Assembly (NCBI GenBank): GCA_016935665.1
Contig: JAFGQN010000151.1
Location: 1-64,000 of the forward strand
DNA from: Deltaproteobacteria bacterium
GTDB taxonomy: Bacteria > Myxococcota_A > Polyangia > JAAYKL01
Direction: 5' to 3'
Length of the DNA: 64,000 nucleotides
Shown: positions 18,477-27,897 of the stretch, piece after piece
Layout of the letters: the number at the start of each line of letters is the position of its first letter
Position numbering within the stretch: position 1 is the first letter of the stretch
Notes under the pieces: generated by a model
The model's database searches: none
What the model saw: only the letters and a program-made list of their open reading frames with translations
Told to the model about the DNA's origin: nothing
Made by a program: the position numbers and the translations under genes

Positions 18477-19154
18477 ATGAAAAAAATATTGGGCGGTGTC
18501 GGTACCGCTGTGGCCGTTGTCGCTATTATTGCCTTTAAATTTCTTGCGCCTTCTGCAGAAGTCGCGGTGAAAAACGCCACTGGATCGGGCTGGGATGAAG
18601 CAAGGGACTATTTCGCAACGGAAATATCGAAACTCATGAAACCCGACTTCGAGGGTTTAGTGCTCGACGAGACGAATCAGGAAAACATCACCAATTGCAT
18701 TGTGGACAAGTCCATTAAATTTTTAAACGAAACCGATTGTTCCTATTTGTACAATACGGCCACCACGTCCGAAACGGAACACCTGGCCAATCAGGAAACG
18801 TGCCTGGCAAAAGTCAGATTTACCGAGCATCAGGAAGGGTTTCGCCTGGAGTGTCTCAAAACGTATTTGCCCAGAAGCTGGAAGCTGATGGAAAAAGTGT
18901 TCATGGGGATTTACGAGGAAGCCTACATCCGTCAGGGCATCCCAGAGGCCGAAGCAAAACAGATTGGCGAATGTATTTCCGGCAAACTTGTGGCGCTGTT
19001 CGATGGGCGCCAGTACAAACTCATCGATGATCAGTCCAGGGATGTGGAGAATCTGTTCTTTCCGGCGGATAAGTACATCCCCGATTTTGAAAAAGATGAA
19101 GAAATTGTTGTCATCCTGACCGAATGCGCGCCAAAGGATGACGCCGCAGAATAA
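18477..19154 (+). CDS. exported or membrane-anchored protein of unknown function
   Basis: 225 residues from an ATG with a good site (TTTGGAGGATACC). An N-terminal hydrophobic segment (4-24) acts as signal or anchor; no lipobox. The rest is acidic, helical and contains five spaced cysteines that could pair in the periplasm. No family recognised. It is divergent from the Ser/Thr kinase, sharing a roughly 260-base upstream region, and is followed by the trp promoter on the same strand. Confidence 0.75.
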   Translation: MKKILGGVGTAVAVVAIIAFKFLAPSAEVAVKNATGSGWDEARDYFATEISKLMKPDFEGLVLDETNQENITNCIVDKSIKFLNETDCSYLYNTATTSETEHLANQETCLAKVRFTEHQEGFRLECLKTYLPRSWKLMEKVFMGIYEEAYIRQGIPEAEAKQIGECISGKLVALFDGRQYKLIDDQSRDVENLFFPADKYIPDFEKDEEIVVILTECAPKDDAAE

Positions 19155-19179
19155 GGCAACGGGGGATTCCACAAACAGG

Positions 19180-19208
19180 TTGACATCCCAAAAAACAGGT
19201 TGTAACTT
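19180..19208 (+). promoter_or_regulatory. promoter of the trp operon
   Basis: A consensus -35 (TTGACA, 19180-19185) and a -10-like TAACTT (19203-19208) are separated by 17 bases. A 10-base direct repeat AAACAGGTTG (19173-19182 and 19193-19202, 20 bases apart) covers the -35 and the spacer and could bind a regulator. Initiation about 7 bases past the -10 would fall at or next to the A of the leader-peptide ATG at 19215. Confidence 0.7.
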
Positions 19209-19214
19209 GCGGCT

Positions 19215-19286
19215 ATGAATTTTTTGATCAACAGTTTTTGGTTTTGGCGTGGCTCAGTGAGTCAGGGCGGGCCTGTATTGCGTTAA
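19215..19286 (+). CDS. trpL: trp operon leader peptide
   Basis: A 23-codon reading frame starting MNFLINSFWFWRG and ending VLR. Two Trp codons (19239-19241 and 19245-19247) are separated by one Phe codon, which is far above chance and is the hallmark of trp leader peptides. It lies directly before an intrinsic terminator and trpE. When charged tRNA-Trp is scarce the ribosome should stall on the Trp codons, letting the region around 19266-19274 (GGGCCT) pair with the terminator's 5' arm. No ribosome site precedes the ATG and the frame is closed just upstream by TAA, so translation may start on a leaderless transcript. Confidence 0.85.
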   Translation: MNFLINSFWFWRGSVSQGGPVLR

Positions 19287-19315
19287 TCAAAAAAATTTAT
19301 TGCAACAGATTTTTA

Positions 19316-19347
19316 AAAGGCCCACCGAAACGTGGGCCTTTTTTTTT
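19316..19347 (+). terminator. trp attenuator (intrinsic terminator)
   Basis: A 10-bp stem, AAAGGCCCAC (19316-19325) with GTGGGCCTTT (19332-19341), closes a six-base loop CGAAAC and runs into nine T residues (19339-19347). The 5' arm AGGCCC (19318-19323) can instead pair with GGGCCT (19269-19274) inside the leader gene, extended by two more pairs after one mismatch; that is the antiterminator. A small hairpin GGCTC-AGT-GAGTC (19251-19263) right after the Trp codons may serve in pausing. Confidence 0.88.
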
Positions 19348-19419
19348 GTTTGAGGTATAGCGCTGTTTTTAATATCGATTTTCAGAATTCGTAAACAGCG
19401 CCACTTTTGGAGGTAAGGG

Positions 19420-20985
19420 ATGCAAGCGTACACAGTTTTAAGAGAATGTCGGTTCAGTTCGGACCCGTTTACCATTTTCTCCGCATTGACTGCGAGCCGG
19501 ACCGATGCGGTGTTGCTCGAATCCATGGACGGCAACGGGAAAAACAATGTGGCCAGTATGCTGTTTGTGCAAAACGCGGTGCGTGTGGAAGCCAGGGGAC
19601 GAATCGTTTCCATTACCGCATTGACGCCTAACGGTAAAAATGCACTCATGGCCACCCGAAATGCCCTTGGCAAACTGGCATCCATGAGCGAAACCGAATC
19701 AACACTGACGTTGACGTTTTCACAGGAGCGCCCTACGGGCGATGATTTAACGCGTATCAAGGCCGTGTATCCATCAGATGTGCTGCGCGTGCTGGTTCGC
19801 AACTGGAATCTGGGAACTGACGATAAACAGCGACGTTTGAGCTTGCCGGGGATTTTCTCGTATGATCACCTGGATCATTTCGAGGTATTGCCGGAGGCTA
19901 AAAAAGACACGCTGAATTTTGCCGATTTTGTTTTTTACCTGCCGGAAGTGGCCGTCAAAGTGGACCACGAAAAGAATTCGGCATATGTGCTCGTTCACGG
20001 TTACAATGCCACCAGCTACGATGCGCAGTACAGCGCCGATGTGGCAAGGGCCGAAGACTTCGCCCAAAAGGTTGCGGCAGTGACCCAGGAAACCAGTCAT
20101 GATTTGAAAAATCTGGCGGGTCACGAAGTGAGCATTGATGCCACTGCGGATTTAAGCGACGAGGGATATGCGGCGCTGGTGGAAAAACTGAAAAAACACA
20201 TTGTATTGGGGGACGTGTTTCAAATTGTACCTTCCAGAACATTCAGCGCGCCCTGTGCCGATGCGGCAAAGGCCTACAGCGTTCTGCGCCAGCTGAACCC
20301 CAGTCCCTACCTCTTTTACGTCAGCCACCCCGATTTTACACTGTTTGGATCTTCTCCGGAAACCAGTGTGAAGGTGGAGGGCAATCCGCTGGTGGCGTCC
20401 ATTCGCCCCATCGCCGGAACGCGTCGGCGCGGTTACCGCAAAGACGGGGTGCTCGACCGGGACCTGGATGGCCGATTGGAAGCGGAACTGAAGCTGAATG
20501 AAAAAGAACTGGCGGAGCACATGATGCTGGTGGATTTGGCGCGCAACGACGTGGCTCGGGTTTCCAAACCGGGCAGTCGCTATGTATCGCGGCTACTGGT
20601 GGCGGAACGGTATTCCCACGTGATGCACCTGGTCTCCCAGGTGGAAGGGGAACTGAAAGACGATTTGGATGCGCTGCACGCCTACCTGGCCAGCGCCAAT
20701 ATGGGCACGCTTGTGGGGTCCCCAAAAATTGAGGCCGCCAAATTGCTGCGCCTGAATGAAGAAAACAAACGCGGCCCCTATGGCGGGGCGGTGGGGTACC
20801 TGACATCAGATGGGGAAATGGATACAGCCATCATCATCCGCTCAGCGCTGGTTAAGGATAATACGGCCTATGTGCGGGCCGGTGCGGGGGTGGTGTTTGA
20901 TTCCGATCCCATGGCCGAGGCCCACGAGACCAGAGCCAAAGCCAGCGCGGTGCTCAAAGCGATTTCACTGTCGAGGGAGGTGTGA
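19420..20985 (+). CDS. trpE: anthranilate synthase component I
   Basis: 521 residues with ribosome site TTTTGGAGG. The feedback site LLES (32-35) and NPSPYLFY (293-300), which bind Trp in characterised TrpE enzymes, are conserved, so allosteric inhibition by Trp is expected. The chorismate-binding C-terminal domain is complete: IRPIAGTRRRG, DRELxAxxKxxAEH-like stretch, DLARNDVARV and GPYGGAVGYL. With TrpG it converts chorismate and glutamine to anthranilate. First structural gene of a six-gene operon controlled by the attenuator upstream; its stop is directly followed by trpG. Confidence 0.96.
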   Translation: MQAYTVLRECRFSSDPFTIFSALTASRTDAVLLESMDGNGKNNVASMLFVQNAVRVEARGRIVSITALTPNGKNALMATRNALGKLASMSETESTLTLTFSQERPTGDDLTRIKAVYPSDVLRVLVRNWNLGTDDKQRRLSLPGIFSYDHLDHFEVLPEAKKDTLNFADFVFYLPEVAVKVDHEKNSAYVLVHGYNATSYDAQYSADVARAEDFAQKVAAVTQETSHDLKNLAGHEVSIDATADLSDEGYAALVEKLKKHIVLGDVFQIVPSRTFSAPCADAAKAYSVLRQLNPSPYLFYVSHPDFTLFGSSPETSVKVEGNPLVASIRPIAGTRRRGYRKDGVLDRDLDGRLEAELKLNEKELAEHMMLVDLARNDVARVSKPGSRYVSRLLVAERYSHVMHLVSQVEGELKDDLDALHAYLASANMGTLVGSPKIEAAKLLRLNEENKRGPYGGAVGYLTSDGEMDTAIIIRSALVKDNTAYVRAGAGVVFDSDPMAEAHETRAKASAVLKAISLSREV

Positions 20986-20986
20986 C

Positions 20987-21613
20987 ATGCCGGCAAAAAA
21001 ACTAAACGTCCTGTTTATCGATAACTTTGACTCGTTCGTGTTTAACCTGGTAGACGAGTTCGAAAAAAGGGACTGCAACGTGCAGGTATGGCGAAATGAT
21101 ATTGGCGTGGCCAAAGTAAAGGAACTGTATCTAAGCCTTAGCGGTCCATCACTGGTGGTATTGTCGCCGGGACCGGGCTCTCCCAAAGATGCAGGCTGTT
21201 GTGTGGAGCTGGTGCAAAAGGAAACCGACATGCCAATTTTTGGGGTGTGCCTGGGACAGCAGTCCATTACAGAGGCCTGCGGCGGCAAGGTAGTGCAGGC
21301 AGGCGAAATCGTACACGGCAAATCGTCGATGCTGCAAATCGATGCATCGAGCGAGATGCTCAAGGGACTGCCCAATCCCCTGTCGGTAGGACGATATCAT
21401 TCCCTGATTTGCCAGGTGGATGAAACGCAGTTCAACGTGACGGCGCGCCTCGGGGATATGATCATGGCCATTGAACACCGCACACGACCCCTTAAAGGAG
21501 TGCAGTTTCATCCGGAATCGGTACTGACGCCCGAAGGGGGCATCATCATTGACAACATCATGGAATGGGCCATGGCGTATCACCAGCAGAAACATGAGGG
21601 GGGAGGCCAATGA
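20987..21613 (+). CDS. trpG: anthranilate synthase component II (glutamine amidotransferase)
   Basis: 208 residues, class I glutamine amidotransferase. Catalytic triad: Cys88 in GVCLGQQS, His175 and Glu177 in QFHPES. LSPGPGSP (59-66) forms the oxyanion strand and IDNFDSF marks the N-terminus. It supplies ammonia to TrpE; a separate TrpG and not a fusion, and not joined to TrpD. An additional function in p-aminobenzoate synthesis (PabA) is possible, as no other copy is visible. Starts one base after the trpE stop with GGGAGGTG as ribosome site, and overlaps trpD by ATGA. Confidence 0.95.
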   Translation: MPAKKLNVLFIDNFDSFVFNLVDEFEKRDCNVQVWRNDIGVAKVKELYLSLSGPSLVVLSPGPGSPKDAGCCVELVQKETDMPIFGVCLGQQSITEACGGKVVQAGEIVHGKSSMLQIDASSEMLKGLPNPLSVGRYHSLICQVDETQFNVTARLGDMIMAIEHRTRPLKGVQFHPESVLTPEGGIIIDNIMEWAMAYHQQKHEGGGQ

Positions 21614-22620
21614 AACAGTATATCGAACCGATTACCAATCGTCAGGATTTAACCGAAGCGCAGACCGCAGAGGTGTTTACGAAAATGGTGCTGGGTGAAA
21701 TGGATCCCATCGAAATATCCGCCCTGCTCATTGGACTGCGGACCAAGGGGGAATCCCCCGCCGAAATCGCCGGTGCGGCAAAAGCCTTAAGGAAATGCGC
21801 CCTGCCATTTGCGCGTCCCGATTACGAATTTGCCGATTCCTGCGGTACCGGTGGCGACGGCGCCCATACCATTAATGTTTCCACTGTCGCGGCATTGGTG
21901 GTGGCGGGAATGGGGATTCCTGTGGCCAAACACGGCAACCGGTCCATATCGTCGAAGTGCGGTTCCGCCGATGTCTTTGAAAATCTGGGCATTAAACTGG
22001 ATGCCACAGCGGCGGTGTCACGCCAGTGTCTCGATGAAGCGGGCATCTGCTTTCTGTTTGCCCCGGCATACCATGCGGGATTGCGGCATGCGGGACCGGT
22101 GCGAAAGAAACTGGGAATGCGCACCATGATGAATCTGCTGGGACCGCTGGTGTCACCGGCCGCTCCCACCTGTCAGGTCATGGGCGTCTACGATCCCGCG
22201 CTGTGCACCACACTGGCCGAGGTGTTCAATGCCCTGGGCACCAAAAGCGCACTGGTGGTCCACGGCAGCGGTTTGGACGAAATTGCCATTCACGGTACCA
22301 CCACCTGCGCGCTGTTAAACGACGGCAAGGTGACCTCGCTGGAAATCAGCCCATCGGATGCGGGATTGACCACATATTCTCTCGACGATATTCGGGGCGG
22401 AGAGCCCATGGAAAATACACAAATCGTGCGGGATATTCTAATGGGCAAAGGCAGGGAAGCCCACAACGCAGCGGTGGCCATCAACGCCGGGGCGCTGGCC
22501 TGGATATGTGGCAAGGCCGACAGTCTCAAAGCGGGAACGGCTTTGGCCATGGAAGTGATGCAAAGCGGCAAATGTATTGAGATTGTCGAGAAGTTCAAGG
22601 AGTTGAGCCATGGTGCTTAA
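21610..22620 (+). CDS. trpD: anthranilate phosphoribosyltransferase
   Basis: 336 residues, the usual family length. The PRPP-binding loop GTGGDGAHTINVSTVAA, the anthranilate-site motif KHGNRSISSKCGSADV, and LGPLVSPAAP are all present. It transfers the phosphoribosyl group of PRPP to anthranilate. The start overlaps the trpG stop as ATGA and the end overlaps the start of trpCF by 11 bases, so translation is coupled across the middle of the operon. Confidence 0.96.
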   Translation: MKQYIEPITNRQDLTEAQTAEVFTKMVLGEMDPIEISALLIGLRTKGESPAEIAGAAKALRKCALPFARPDYEFADSCGTGGDGAHTINVSTVAALVVAGMGIPVAKHGNRSISSKCGSADVFENLGIKLDATAAVSRQCLDEAGICFLFAPAYHAGLRHAGPVRKKLGMRTMMNLLGPLVSPAAPTCQVMGVYDPALCTTLAEVFNALGTKSALVVHGSGLDEIAIHGTTTCALLNDGKVTSLEISPSDAGLTTYSLDDIRGGEPMENTQIVRDILMGKGREAHNAAVAINAGALAWICGKADSLKAGTALAMEVMQSGKCIEIVEKFKELSHGA

Positions 22621-23971
22621 ACGAATTGTTGAAGACAAGCGGCTGGAATTGGATGCCAAATATCCAAGTCGCTTCATGCCATCGCTGGATGATGTGCCCA
22701 AAAGCGACCGCAGTTTCGAAGACGCGCTGCGCCAGCCGCACACGGGATATATTTTTGAGTGCAAAAAGGCGTCGCCGTCCAAAGGTCTCATTCGGGCCAA
22801 CTTTGACCCGGTGGCCATAGCCAAAGAGTACGCCAGGTTTGCAGACGCCATCAGTGTGTTGACCGACGAAAAGTATTTTCAGGGGTCGCTGTCGTACTTG
22901 ACGGCAGTACGCAATGCGGTTCCAGTGCCCGTATTGTGCAAGGATTTTTTTCTGGAGCCATTTCAGATTGTGGAGGCCCGAAAAGCGGGAGCCGATGCGG
23001 TGCTGCTGATGTTGAGCGTGCTTTCCGATGAGGAGTACGCCACGTGTTCAAAAACCGCTGCGGCGCTGCGGGTGGACATACTGACTGAGGTTCGCGACGA
23101 GGCGGAGCTGAAGCGGGCGCTGGCGCTGGGCGCCCGCATCATTGGCATCAATAACCGCAATCTGGACAACCTGAAAGTGGATTTGCACACCACCGAAGTG
23201 GTGGCGCCACTGGTGCCCAACGACAAAGTGGTCATCAGCGAGTCGGGCATTTCCACCCATGAGGATGTGCAACGGCTTTGCCACCTGGTTAATGGATTTC
23301 TGGTGGGCAGCTCGCTGATGGCGCAACAGGATATAACCCGGGCCTGCGGAGAACTGGTTTATGGCCGCGTCAAGGTGTGTGGGCTAAGGGACAACAGGCA
23401 GGCTATGGCCATCAAAGACGCCGGAGTTCGTTTTGGTGGACTGATTTTTGCTCCAAAATCCAAACGGGGGGTGAGCGTCGAAGAGGCGCATCGGGTGAAA
23501 GCCGGCGTGGCGCTGGATTGGGTGGGCGTCTTCGTGGACGCACCGCTTGAAGAGGTTGTGCGCATTGCCAAAGAATTGTCATTGTTCGCCGTCCAGCTTC
23601 ACGGACAGGAGGATGAAGCGTACGTGGTCGCGTTGCGCGAAGCGTTGCCTAAGGGTGTGGAAATCTGGAAAGCCGTGGCGGTCACCGATACCGCACCTGC
23701 AATGGACGCTTTTGGGGGCGACCGCATGCTGTTCGATGGCAAAGAAGCGGGTAGTGGCCAGCCGTTTAACTGGTCACTTCTTGGCGCTGTGGATGTGCAG
23801 CATCATATTGTAGCCGGTGGTATTGGCGCCCAGAACGCGGAAGAGGCCGCCGGGCTTGGGGCGTTTGCCCTGGATGTGAATTCGAAAATCGAACGCGCGC
23901 CCGGCGACAAGGATTTGAATAAACTTGGCAGTTTTTTAAAAGTGCTTAGAGGCCAGTCCATCGCGGGCTGA
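22610..23971 (+). CDS. trpCF: bifunctional indole-3-glycerol-phosphate synthase / PRA isomerase
   Basis: 453 residues: two TIM barrels in one chain, as in E. coli. The TrpC part (about 1-250) has [24 protein letters not shown] and SESGI. The TrpF part (about 253-453) begins KVCGLRDN, and contains [17 protein letters not shown] and [14 protein letters not shown]. The enzyme isomerises phosphoribosylanthranilate and then closes the indole ring. Separate genes are the commoner state in many deltaproteobacterial relatives, so the fusion may be a useful marker of descent. Start overlaps trpD; a 19-base gap to trpB. Confidence 0.95.
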   Translation: MVLKRIVEDKRLELDAKYPSRFMPSLDDVPKSDRSFEDALRQPHTGYIFECKKASPSKGLIRANFDPVAIAKEYARFADAISVLTDEKYFQGSLSYLTAVRNAVPVPVLCKDFFLEPFQIVEARKAGADAVLLMLSVLSDEEYATCSKTAAALRVDILTEVRDEAELKRALALGARIIGINNRNLDNLKVDLHTTEVVAPLVPNDKVVISESGISTHEDVQRLCHLVNGFLVGSSLMAQQDITRACGELVYGRVKVCGLRDNRQAMAIKDAGVRFGGLIFAPKSKRGVSVEEAHRVKAGVALDWVGVFVDAPLEEVVRIAKELSLFAVQLHGQEDEAYVVALREALPKGVEIWKAVAVTDTAPAMDAFGGDRMLFDGKEAGSGQPFNWSLLGAVDVQHHIVAGGIGAQNAEEAAGLGAFALDVNSKIERAPGDKDLNKLGSFLKVLRGQSIAG

Positions 23972-23990
23972 TTATAAGGAGAAGATTACC

Positions 23991-25181
23991 ATGAAAGAGA
24001 GCGGTCGATTTGGCGAGTTTGGGGGCGCCTATGTGCCCCAGATTCTCTATCCGGTGCTGGAGCAACTGGAGGAACAGTTTCTGGAAGCCCGGCAGGATGA
24101 ATCATTTCAACAGGAATTGCAGCAGTTGCTCGCGGATTATGCCGGACGGCCAACGCCACTGTATCGCTGTCGCAATCTGTGCAAAGACACCAAAACCCGT
24201 ATTTATCTGAAGCGCGAGGATTTACTCCATGGTGGCGCACACAAAACAAACCAGGTACTGGGACAGGCACTATTGGCAAAACGGATGGGAAAGAGCCGTT
24301 TGATTGCGGAAACCGGTGCGGGTCAGCATGGCGTGGCCACAGCGGTGGTGGGGGCATTGTTTGGTTTTGAGACCCGTATCTACATGGGCGCCAAGGACGT
24401 GGCCAGACAACAGCCCAATGTATTTCGAATGAAAATGCTCGGCGCCGAGGTGGTGAGCGTGACCACCGGATCACAGACATTAAAGGACGCTATTAACGAA
24501 GCCATGCGCGATTGGGCGGCCAGCTACGAAACCACCCACTACATGTTGGGCACTGCCGCGGGGGCACATCCGTTTCCCACCATTGTGCGTGAATTCCAAA
24601 AAGTCATTGGCATCGAAGCCAGGGAACAGATTTTAGAGAAGGAAGGACGTCTACCCGATGCGGTCATCGCTTGCGTGGGCGGCGGCTCCAACGCCATTGG
24701 CGTGTTCCATGAGTTTATAAAAGACAATGAAGTGCAGCTGATTGGCGCCGAACCCGAAGGACTGGGCCGAGACACCGAAGAGCATGGCCTGTCGCTGCAA
24801 AAAGGAACCCCCGGAGTGCTCCATGGCGCATACACGCATATTCTGCAGGATAAAGACGGCCAGATAATCGAATCGTATTCGGTATCCGCAGGACTGGATT
24901 ACCCCGGGGTTGGACCGGAACATGTCCATCTGATGAAAACCGGACGGGCGCAATATGTGGGTGTCACCGATGAGATGGCGCTTAACGCGTTTACCGCACT
25001 GTGCCGTGAGGAAGGCATCATTCCCGCTCTCGAATCCTCCCACGCGCTGGCATACGCTATGGTGCTGGCCAACCAGGATAAGAACAAAGAACAGATTCTG
25101 GTGGTCAATCTCTCCGGTCGCGGAGACAAGGATATGGAGACGGTGGCCACTATATTTGAGGGGAGGAAAGCCAATGACTAA
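23991..25181 (+). CDS. trpB: tryptophan synthase beta chain
   Basis: 396 residues with ribosome site AAGGAGAAG. The PLP-binding Lys85 lies in [19 protein letters not shown] is the catalytic Glu region, and [10 protein letters not shown] binds the PLP phosphate. It is the canonical TrpB1 form (not the TrpB2 type), expected to pair with the alpha subunit encoded next. Catalyses condensation of indole with serine. Its last 8 bases overlap trpA. Confidence 0.97.
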   Translation: MKESGRFGEFGGAYVPQILYPVLEQLEEQFLEARQDESFQQELQQLLADYAGRPTPLYRCRNLCKDTKTRIYLKREDLLHGGAHKTNQVLGQALLAKRMGKSRLIAETGAGQHGVATAVVGALFGFETRIYMGAKDVARQQPNVFRMKMLGAEVVSVTTGSQTLKDAINEAMRDWAASYETTHYMLGTAAGAHPFPTIVREFQKVIGIEAREQILEKEGRLPDAVIACVGGGSNAIGVFHEFIKDNEVQLIGAEPEGLGRDTEEHGLSLQKGTPGVLHGAYTHILQDKDGQIIESYSVSAGLDYPGVGPEHVHLMKTGRAQYVGVTDEMALNAFTALCREEGIIPALESSHALAYAMVLANQDKNKEQILVVNLSGRGDKDMETVATIFEGRKAND

Positions 25182-25989
25182 TCGATACGACCGAATGTTT
25201 GAAAAACTGGATTCGCAAAAACGCGGCGCATTTATTCCATTTGCAGTGGTGGGCGATCCCGATATTGAAACCAGTCTGACTATTATTGAAACGTTGGTGG
25301 AAGCCGGCGCGGACGCGCTGGAACTGGGCGTTCCCTTTTCCGACCCGGTGGCGGACGGCCCCGTGATTCAAGCCGCGGTGGTGCGCGCATTGGAAGCCGG
25401 CGCCACACCGTCTCTATGTTTTGAAGTGATTCGCAAAGTGCGCGACAAGTACCCTGAAATTCCCATCGGCATTCTAACCTATTGCAATCCGGTGATAAGT
25501 GCTGGTCTCAATTCCTATTTTGAAAACATTGCCAACTCCGGAATTGATTCGGTGCTTACCGCGGATATGCCCGTGGCGGAAGCCGATGCGTATGTGGCAG
25601 CAGCAAAGGCCAACAGTGTGTTGCCCGTTTTTATTGCGCCTCCCAATGCAGATGAAAAAACCACCTTAAAAATTGCGCAATTGACAGGTGGGTACACATA
25701 TGTGGTGACTCGCAAAGGGGTGACTGGAACCGACGAAGACGTGCAAACCGGATTTTCAACAGTGATTGACGGATTAAAAAAAGCAGGTGCGCCAAAGCCA
25801 GTGGTGGGATTTGGCATCTCCAAACCTGCTCATGTGACTGCATCCATTGGCGCTGGAGCCGCTGGCGCCATCAGCGGATCGGCGGTTGTCAAAATCATTG
25901 AAGCACACCGAAACAACATTGATGAAATGAAGAGCGCCCTGAATGCATTTGTTCGGGAGATGCGTGCTGCCACGCTATGGAATAAATAA
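25174..25989 (+). CDS. trpA: tryptophan synthase alpha chain
   Basis: 271 residues. Catalytic Glu50 in [11 protein letters not shown] and Asp61 in VADGP match the Salmonella pair Glu49/Asp60; the substrate loop VTRKGVTGT and the phosphate-binding GFGISKP and GAISGSAVV are present. It cleaves indole-3-glycerol phosphate to indole for TrpB. The start ATG (25174) lies inside the end of trpB, preceded by GGGGAGGAAAG; last gene of the operon. Confidence 0.96.
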   Translation: MTNRYDRMFEKLDSQKRGAFIPFAVVGDPDIETSLTIIETLVEAGADALELGVPFSDPVADGPVIQAAVVRALEAGATPSLCFEVIRKVRDKYPEIPIGILTYCNPVISAGLNSYFENIANSGIDSVLTADMPVAEADAYVAAAKANSVLPVFIAPPNADEKTTLKIAQLTGGYTYVVTRKGVTGTDEDVQTGFSTVIDGLKKAGAPKPVVGFGISKPAHVTASIGAGAAGAISGSAVVKIIEAHRNNIDEMKSALNAFVREMRAATLWNK

Positions 25990-26002
25990 CGCTCAAAAAA
26001 AA

Positions 26003-26032
26003 ACAGACCGCCTTCCAGAATAGGTGGTCTGT
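26003..26032. terminator. hairpin after the trp operon
   Basis: ACAGACCGCC and GGTGGTCTGT form a 10-bp stem (one G-T wobble) around a ten-base loop, 14 bases past the trpA stop. On the plus strand it lacks a T-run; on the minus strand it is followed by nine T residues. It probably ends trp transcription, but the U-tract is on the opposite strand, so efficiency from trpA is unclear. Confidence 0.55.
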
Positions 26033-26233
26033 TGCAACTCTCCCAACACCAACCGCGATTCCAAAGCATAAGAGAATTGCGTCGACACAGTACCGACAAC
26101 ACCACGTTTGGCCCAAAAGAATCCCAAATACTTAACTGCGACATTTTTCAAAAGCGGTTTGATGTTTTTAAAGGAGCGATATACACTTGCGCCGTCTATC
26201 TGATTTCATTTTTGTTTCGTGAAAGGAGCGCCT

Positions 26234-27832
26234 ATGGCCACCTCACAATGGAGTGAATCCATCTTTGGAATTCTAAGAGAGAACAGTCAACTCGATGTGG
26301 ATACTGCGCATTTGGCGCTGAATATTTCAAACGGCACGCATCAAAAAATTTTTTCCCTGGGCACATACGGTTTTGTTGTCTGCAATTTTATTGACCGGGA
26401 ATTGCTGCTGGTGGATCCATGGCCCACCCATTATTCCAGATGGATTGATGCGCCCAAATGCCATCCCAGGTTTTTGGAAAAAGAAGATTCACCACCGGCG
26501 GATGCAAGTAAGGAAGTACGCGCCTCATATGCGAAATCCAAACGCGCCAAATCCCGCATCGCGGAGCTGGCCAGCTTTTTGAGGCGTGCGGTGGAAAGCG
26601 GTTTCACATTGTCTGGTATATTGTTGTCGCACAGCCATTTTGATCATGCGGACGACATTGGTCTGCTGATTGAACTGCTGATTACTGACGACGATGAGGC
26701 GTCCGACAGGTCAAAGAGCAATCGTATACGACGCTGTCTCGATCGGCGGGACAGGGTTTTTCATGTGCGCGGGAATCCGTTGTCCATGGCCCAACTTCCC
26801 GTTATCGCGGCAGATATCGATACCATCTTTTTTGTTCAAACCGCAGTGTTTGGATTGCCCCTGACCAATTTTTTTCCAGGTATGGGGGCCGAACAAAGCG
26901 AGTATTTCTGGCACAACGAATCGCTGAGAGATGGCGCTAAGGAAACCCGCAACCTGAAAATCCCAAAAACACTGCCTCGCTACAAACGATGGCATGCGTT
27001 GCGACGGCATTACCATTGTCCGGTAACATCATCGGCGCCACTGAACACTGCCGCATTTCTGGAAATGTGCCGACCTAATGGCGCGCGGGTTTTTTACAAC
27101 GATTCCTACAATTATCTTCAGGAAAAGGCTCAACAGACCAAAGCGGGCGTAAAACTGAAAAATGTGACGCTGGGACATTTTCATGTGGCGCCCTTTGTGT
27201 TTGACCACATCAATGTGGGCGTTGCCAGACACCTGAGCAATGAATTGCGCCATCAGAACAACGGGTCACTGCAGCGAACAACGTCATTTGTGGTGCATGC
27301 GAAAACGGATCCGCATAAGCGAACAACCTGTTTTATCGGCAGCGCCGGAGAAATGAGTAAAAAGCATACCAAAAGCTTTGTAAATTTCTCTACCAAAGCG
27401 GATTTGCTGATCTATGCGGGATTTCGCAGATTCCCCGCAGACGCGCAGGCCAAAACCCGTGCGGGGCAACGCCTTATCAACAGAGTTCTGGATTTTAGTG
27501 AGCAGATAGACGAAGGATTTGAATGGCTTGTACAACACGTTGAAGTGTGCGAGGCAGTGGTTTTTGCTCATTTTGAGGAGTTTATGACCCGCTTAAGAAA
27601 TACGGCGACATATCGAAAGGATGTGGCTGACGCGTTGCCGTTCGCATTGATTCAGATTAAGAAGCAGATTCGCCATCTGGAAGCGGCCAAAAAACCGCAA
27701 TTGGCAAAAGCGTGGGAAGACTTGCTTGAAAACAATCGCATCTATGTGCTGGCCAGACGGGGCACCGGATTCGAAAAGGCTATCCCAGGCACCCCCGAAG
27801 CGTTTGAAACCGAAGAAAACGTCTGGGTATAA
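26234..27832 (+). CDS. metallo-beta-lactamase-fold protein
   Basis: 532 residues from ATG 26234, which has GAAAGGAGCG upstream; a GTG at 26219 is in frame but less likely. The metal motif HSHFDHADD (His133, His135, Asp137, His138) identifies the MBL fold, and the strand before it (YGFVVCNFIDRELLLVDPW) is the expected N-terminal beta unit. The later 'FTGD' position seems to read CFIGSAGE, i.e. Ser instead of the bridging Asp, so a full binuclear site is doubtful. The C-terminal 150 residues are helical and unassigned. No signal peptide. Stands alone after the trp operon; substrate not predictable. Confidence 0.75.
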   Translation: MATSQWSESIFGILRENSQLDVDTAHLALNISNGTHQKIFSLGTYGFVVCNFIDRELLLVDPWPTHYSRWIDAPKCHPRFLEKEDSPPADASKEVRASYAKSKRAKSRIAELASFLRRAVESGFTLSGILLSHSHFDHADDIGLLIELLITDDDEASDRSKSNRIRRCLDRRDRVFHVRGNPLSMAQLPVIAADIDTIFFVQTAVFGLPLTNFFPGMGAEQSEYFWHNESLRDGAKETRNLKIPKTLPRYKRWHALRRHYHCPVTSSAPLNTAAFLEMCRPNGARVFYNDSYNYLQEKAQQTKAGVKLKNVTLGHFHVAPFVFDHINVGVARHLSNELRHQNNGSLQRTTSFVVHAKTDPHKRTTCFIGSAGEMSKKHTKSFVNFSTKADLLIYAGFRRFPADAQAKTRAGQRLINRVLDFSEQIDEGFEWLVQHVEVCEAVVFAHFEEFMTRLRNTATYRKDVADALPFALIQIKKQIRHLEAAKKPQLAKAWEDLLENNRIYVLARRGTGFEKAIPGTPEAFETEENVWV

Positions 27833-27897
27833 AAGGTCACGCACACCGTTTTGGGTCCGATAACCAACAGACAAAACGACGTTCTTCTATTTTGGGT

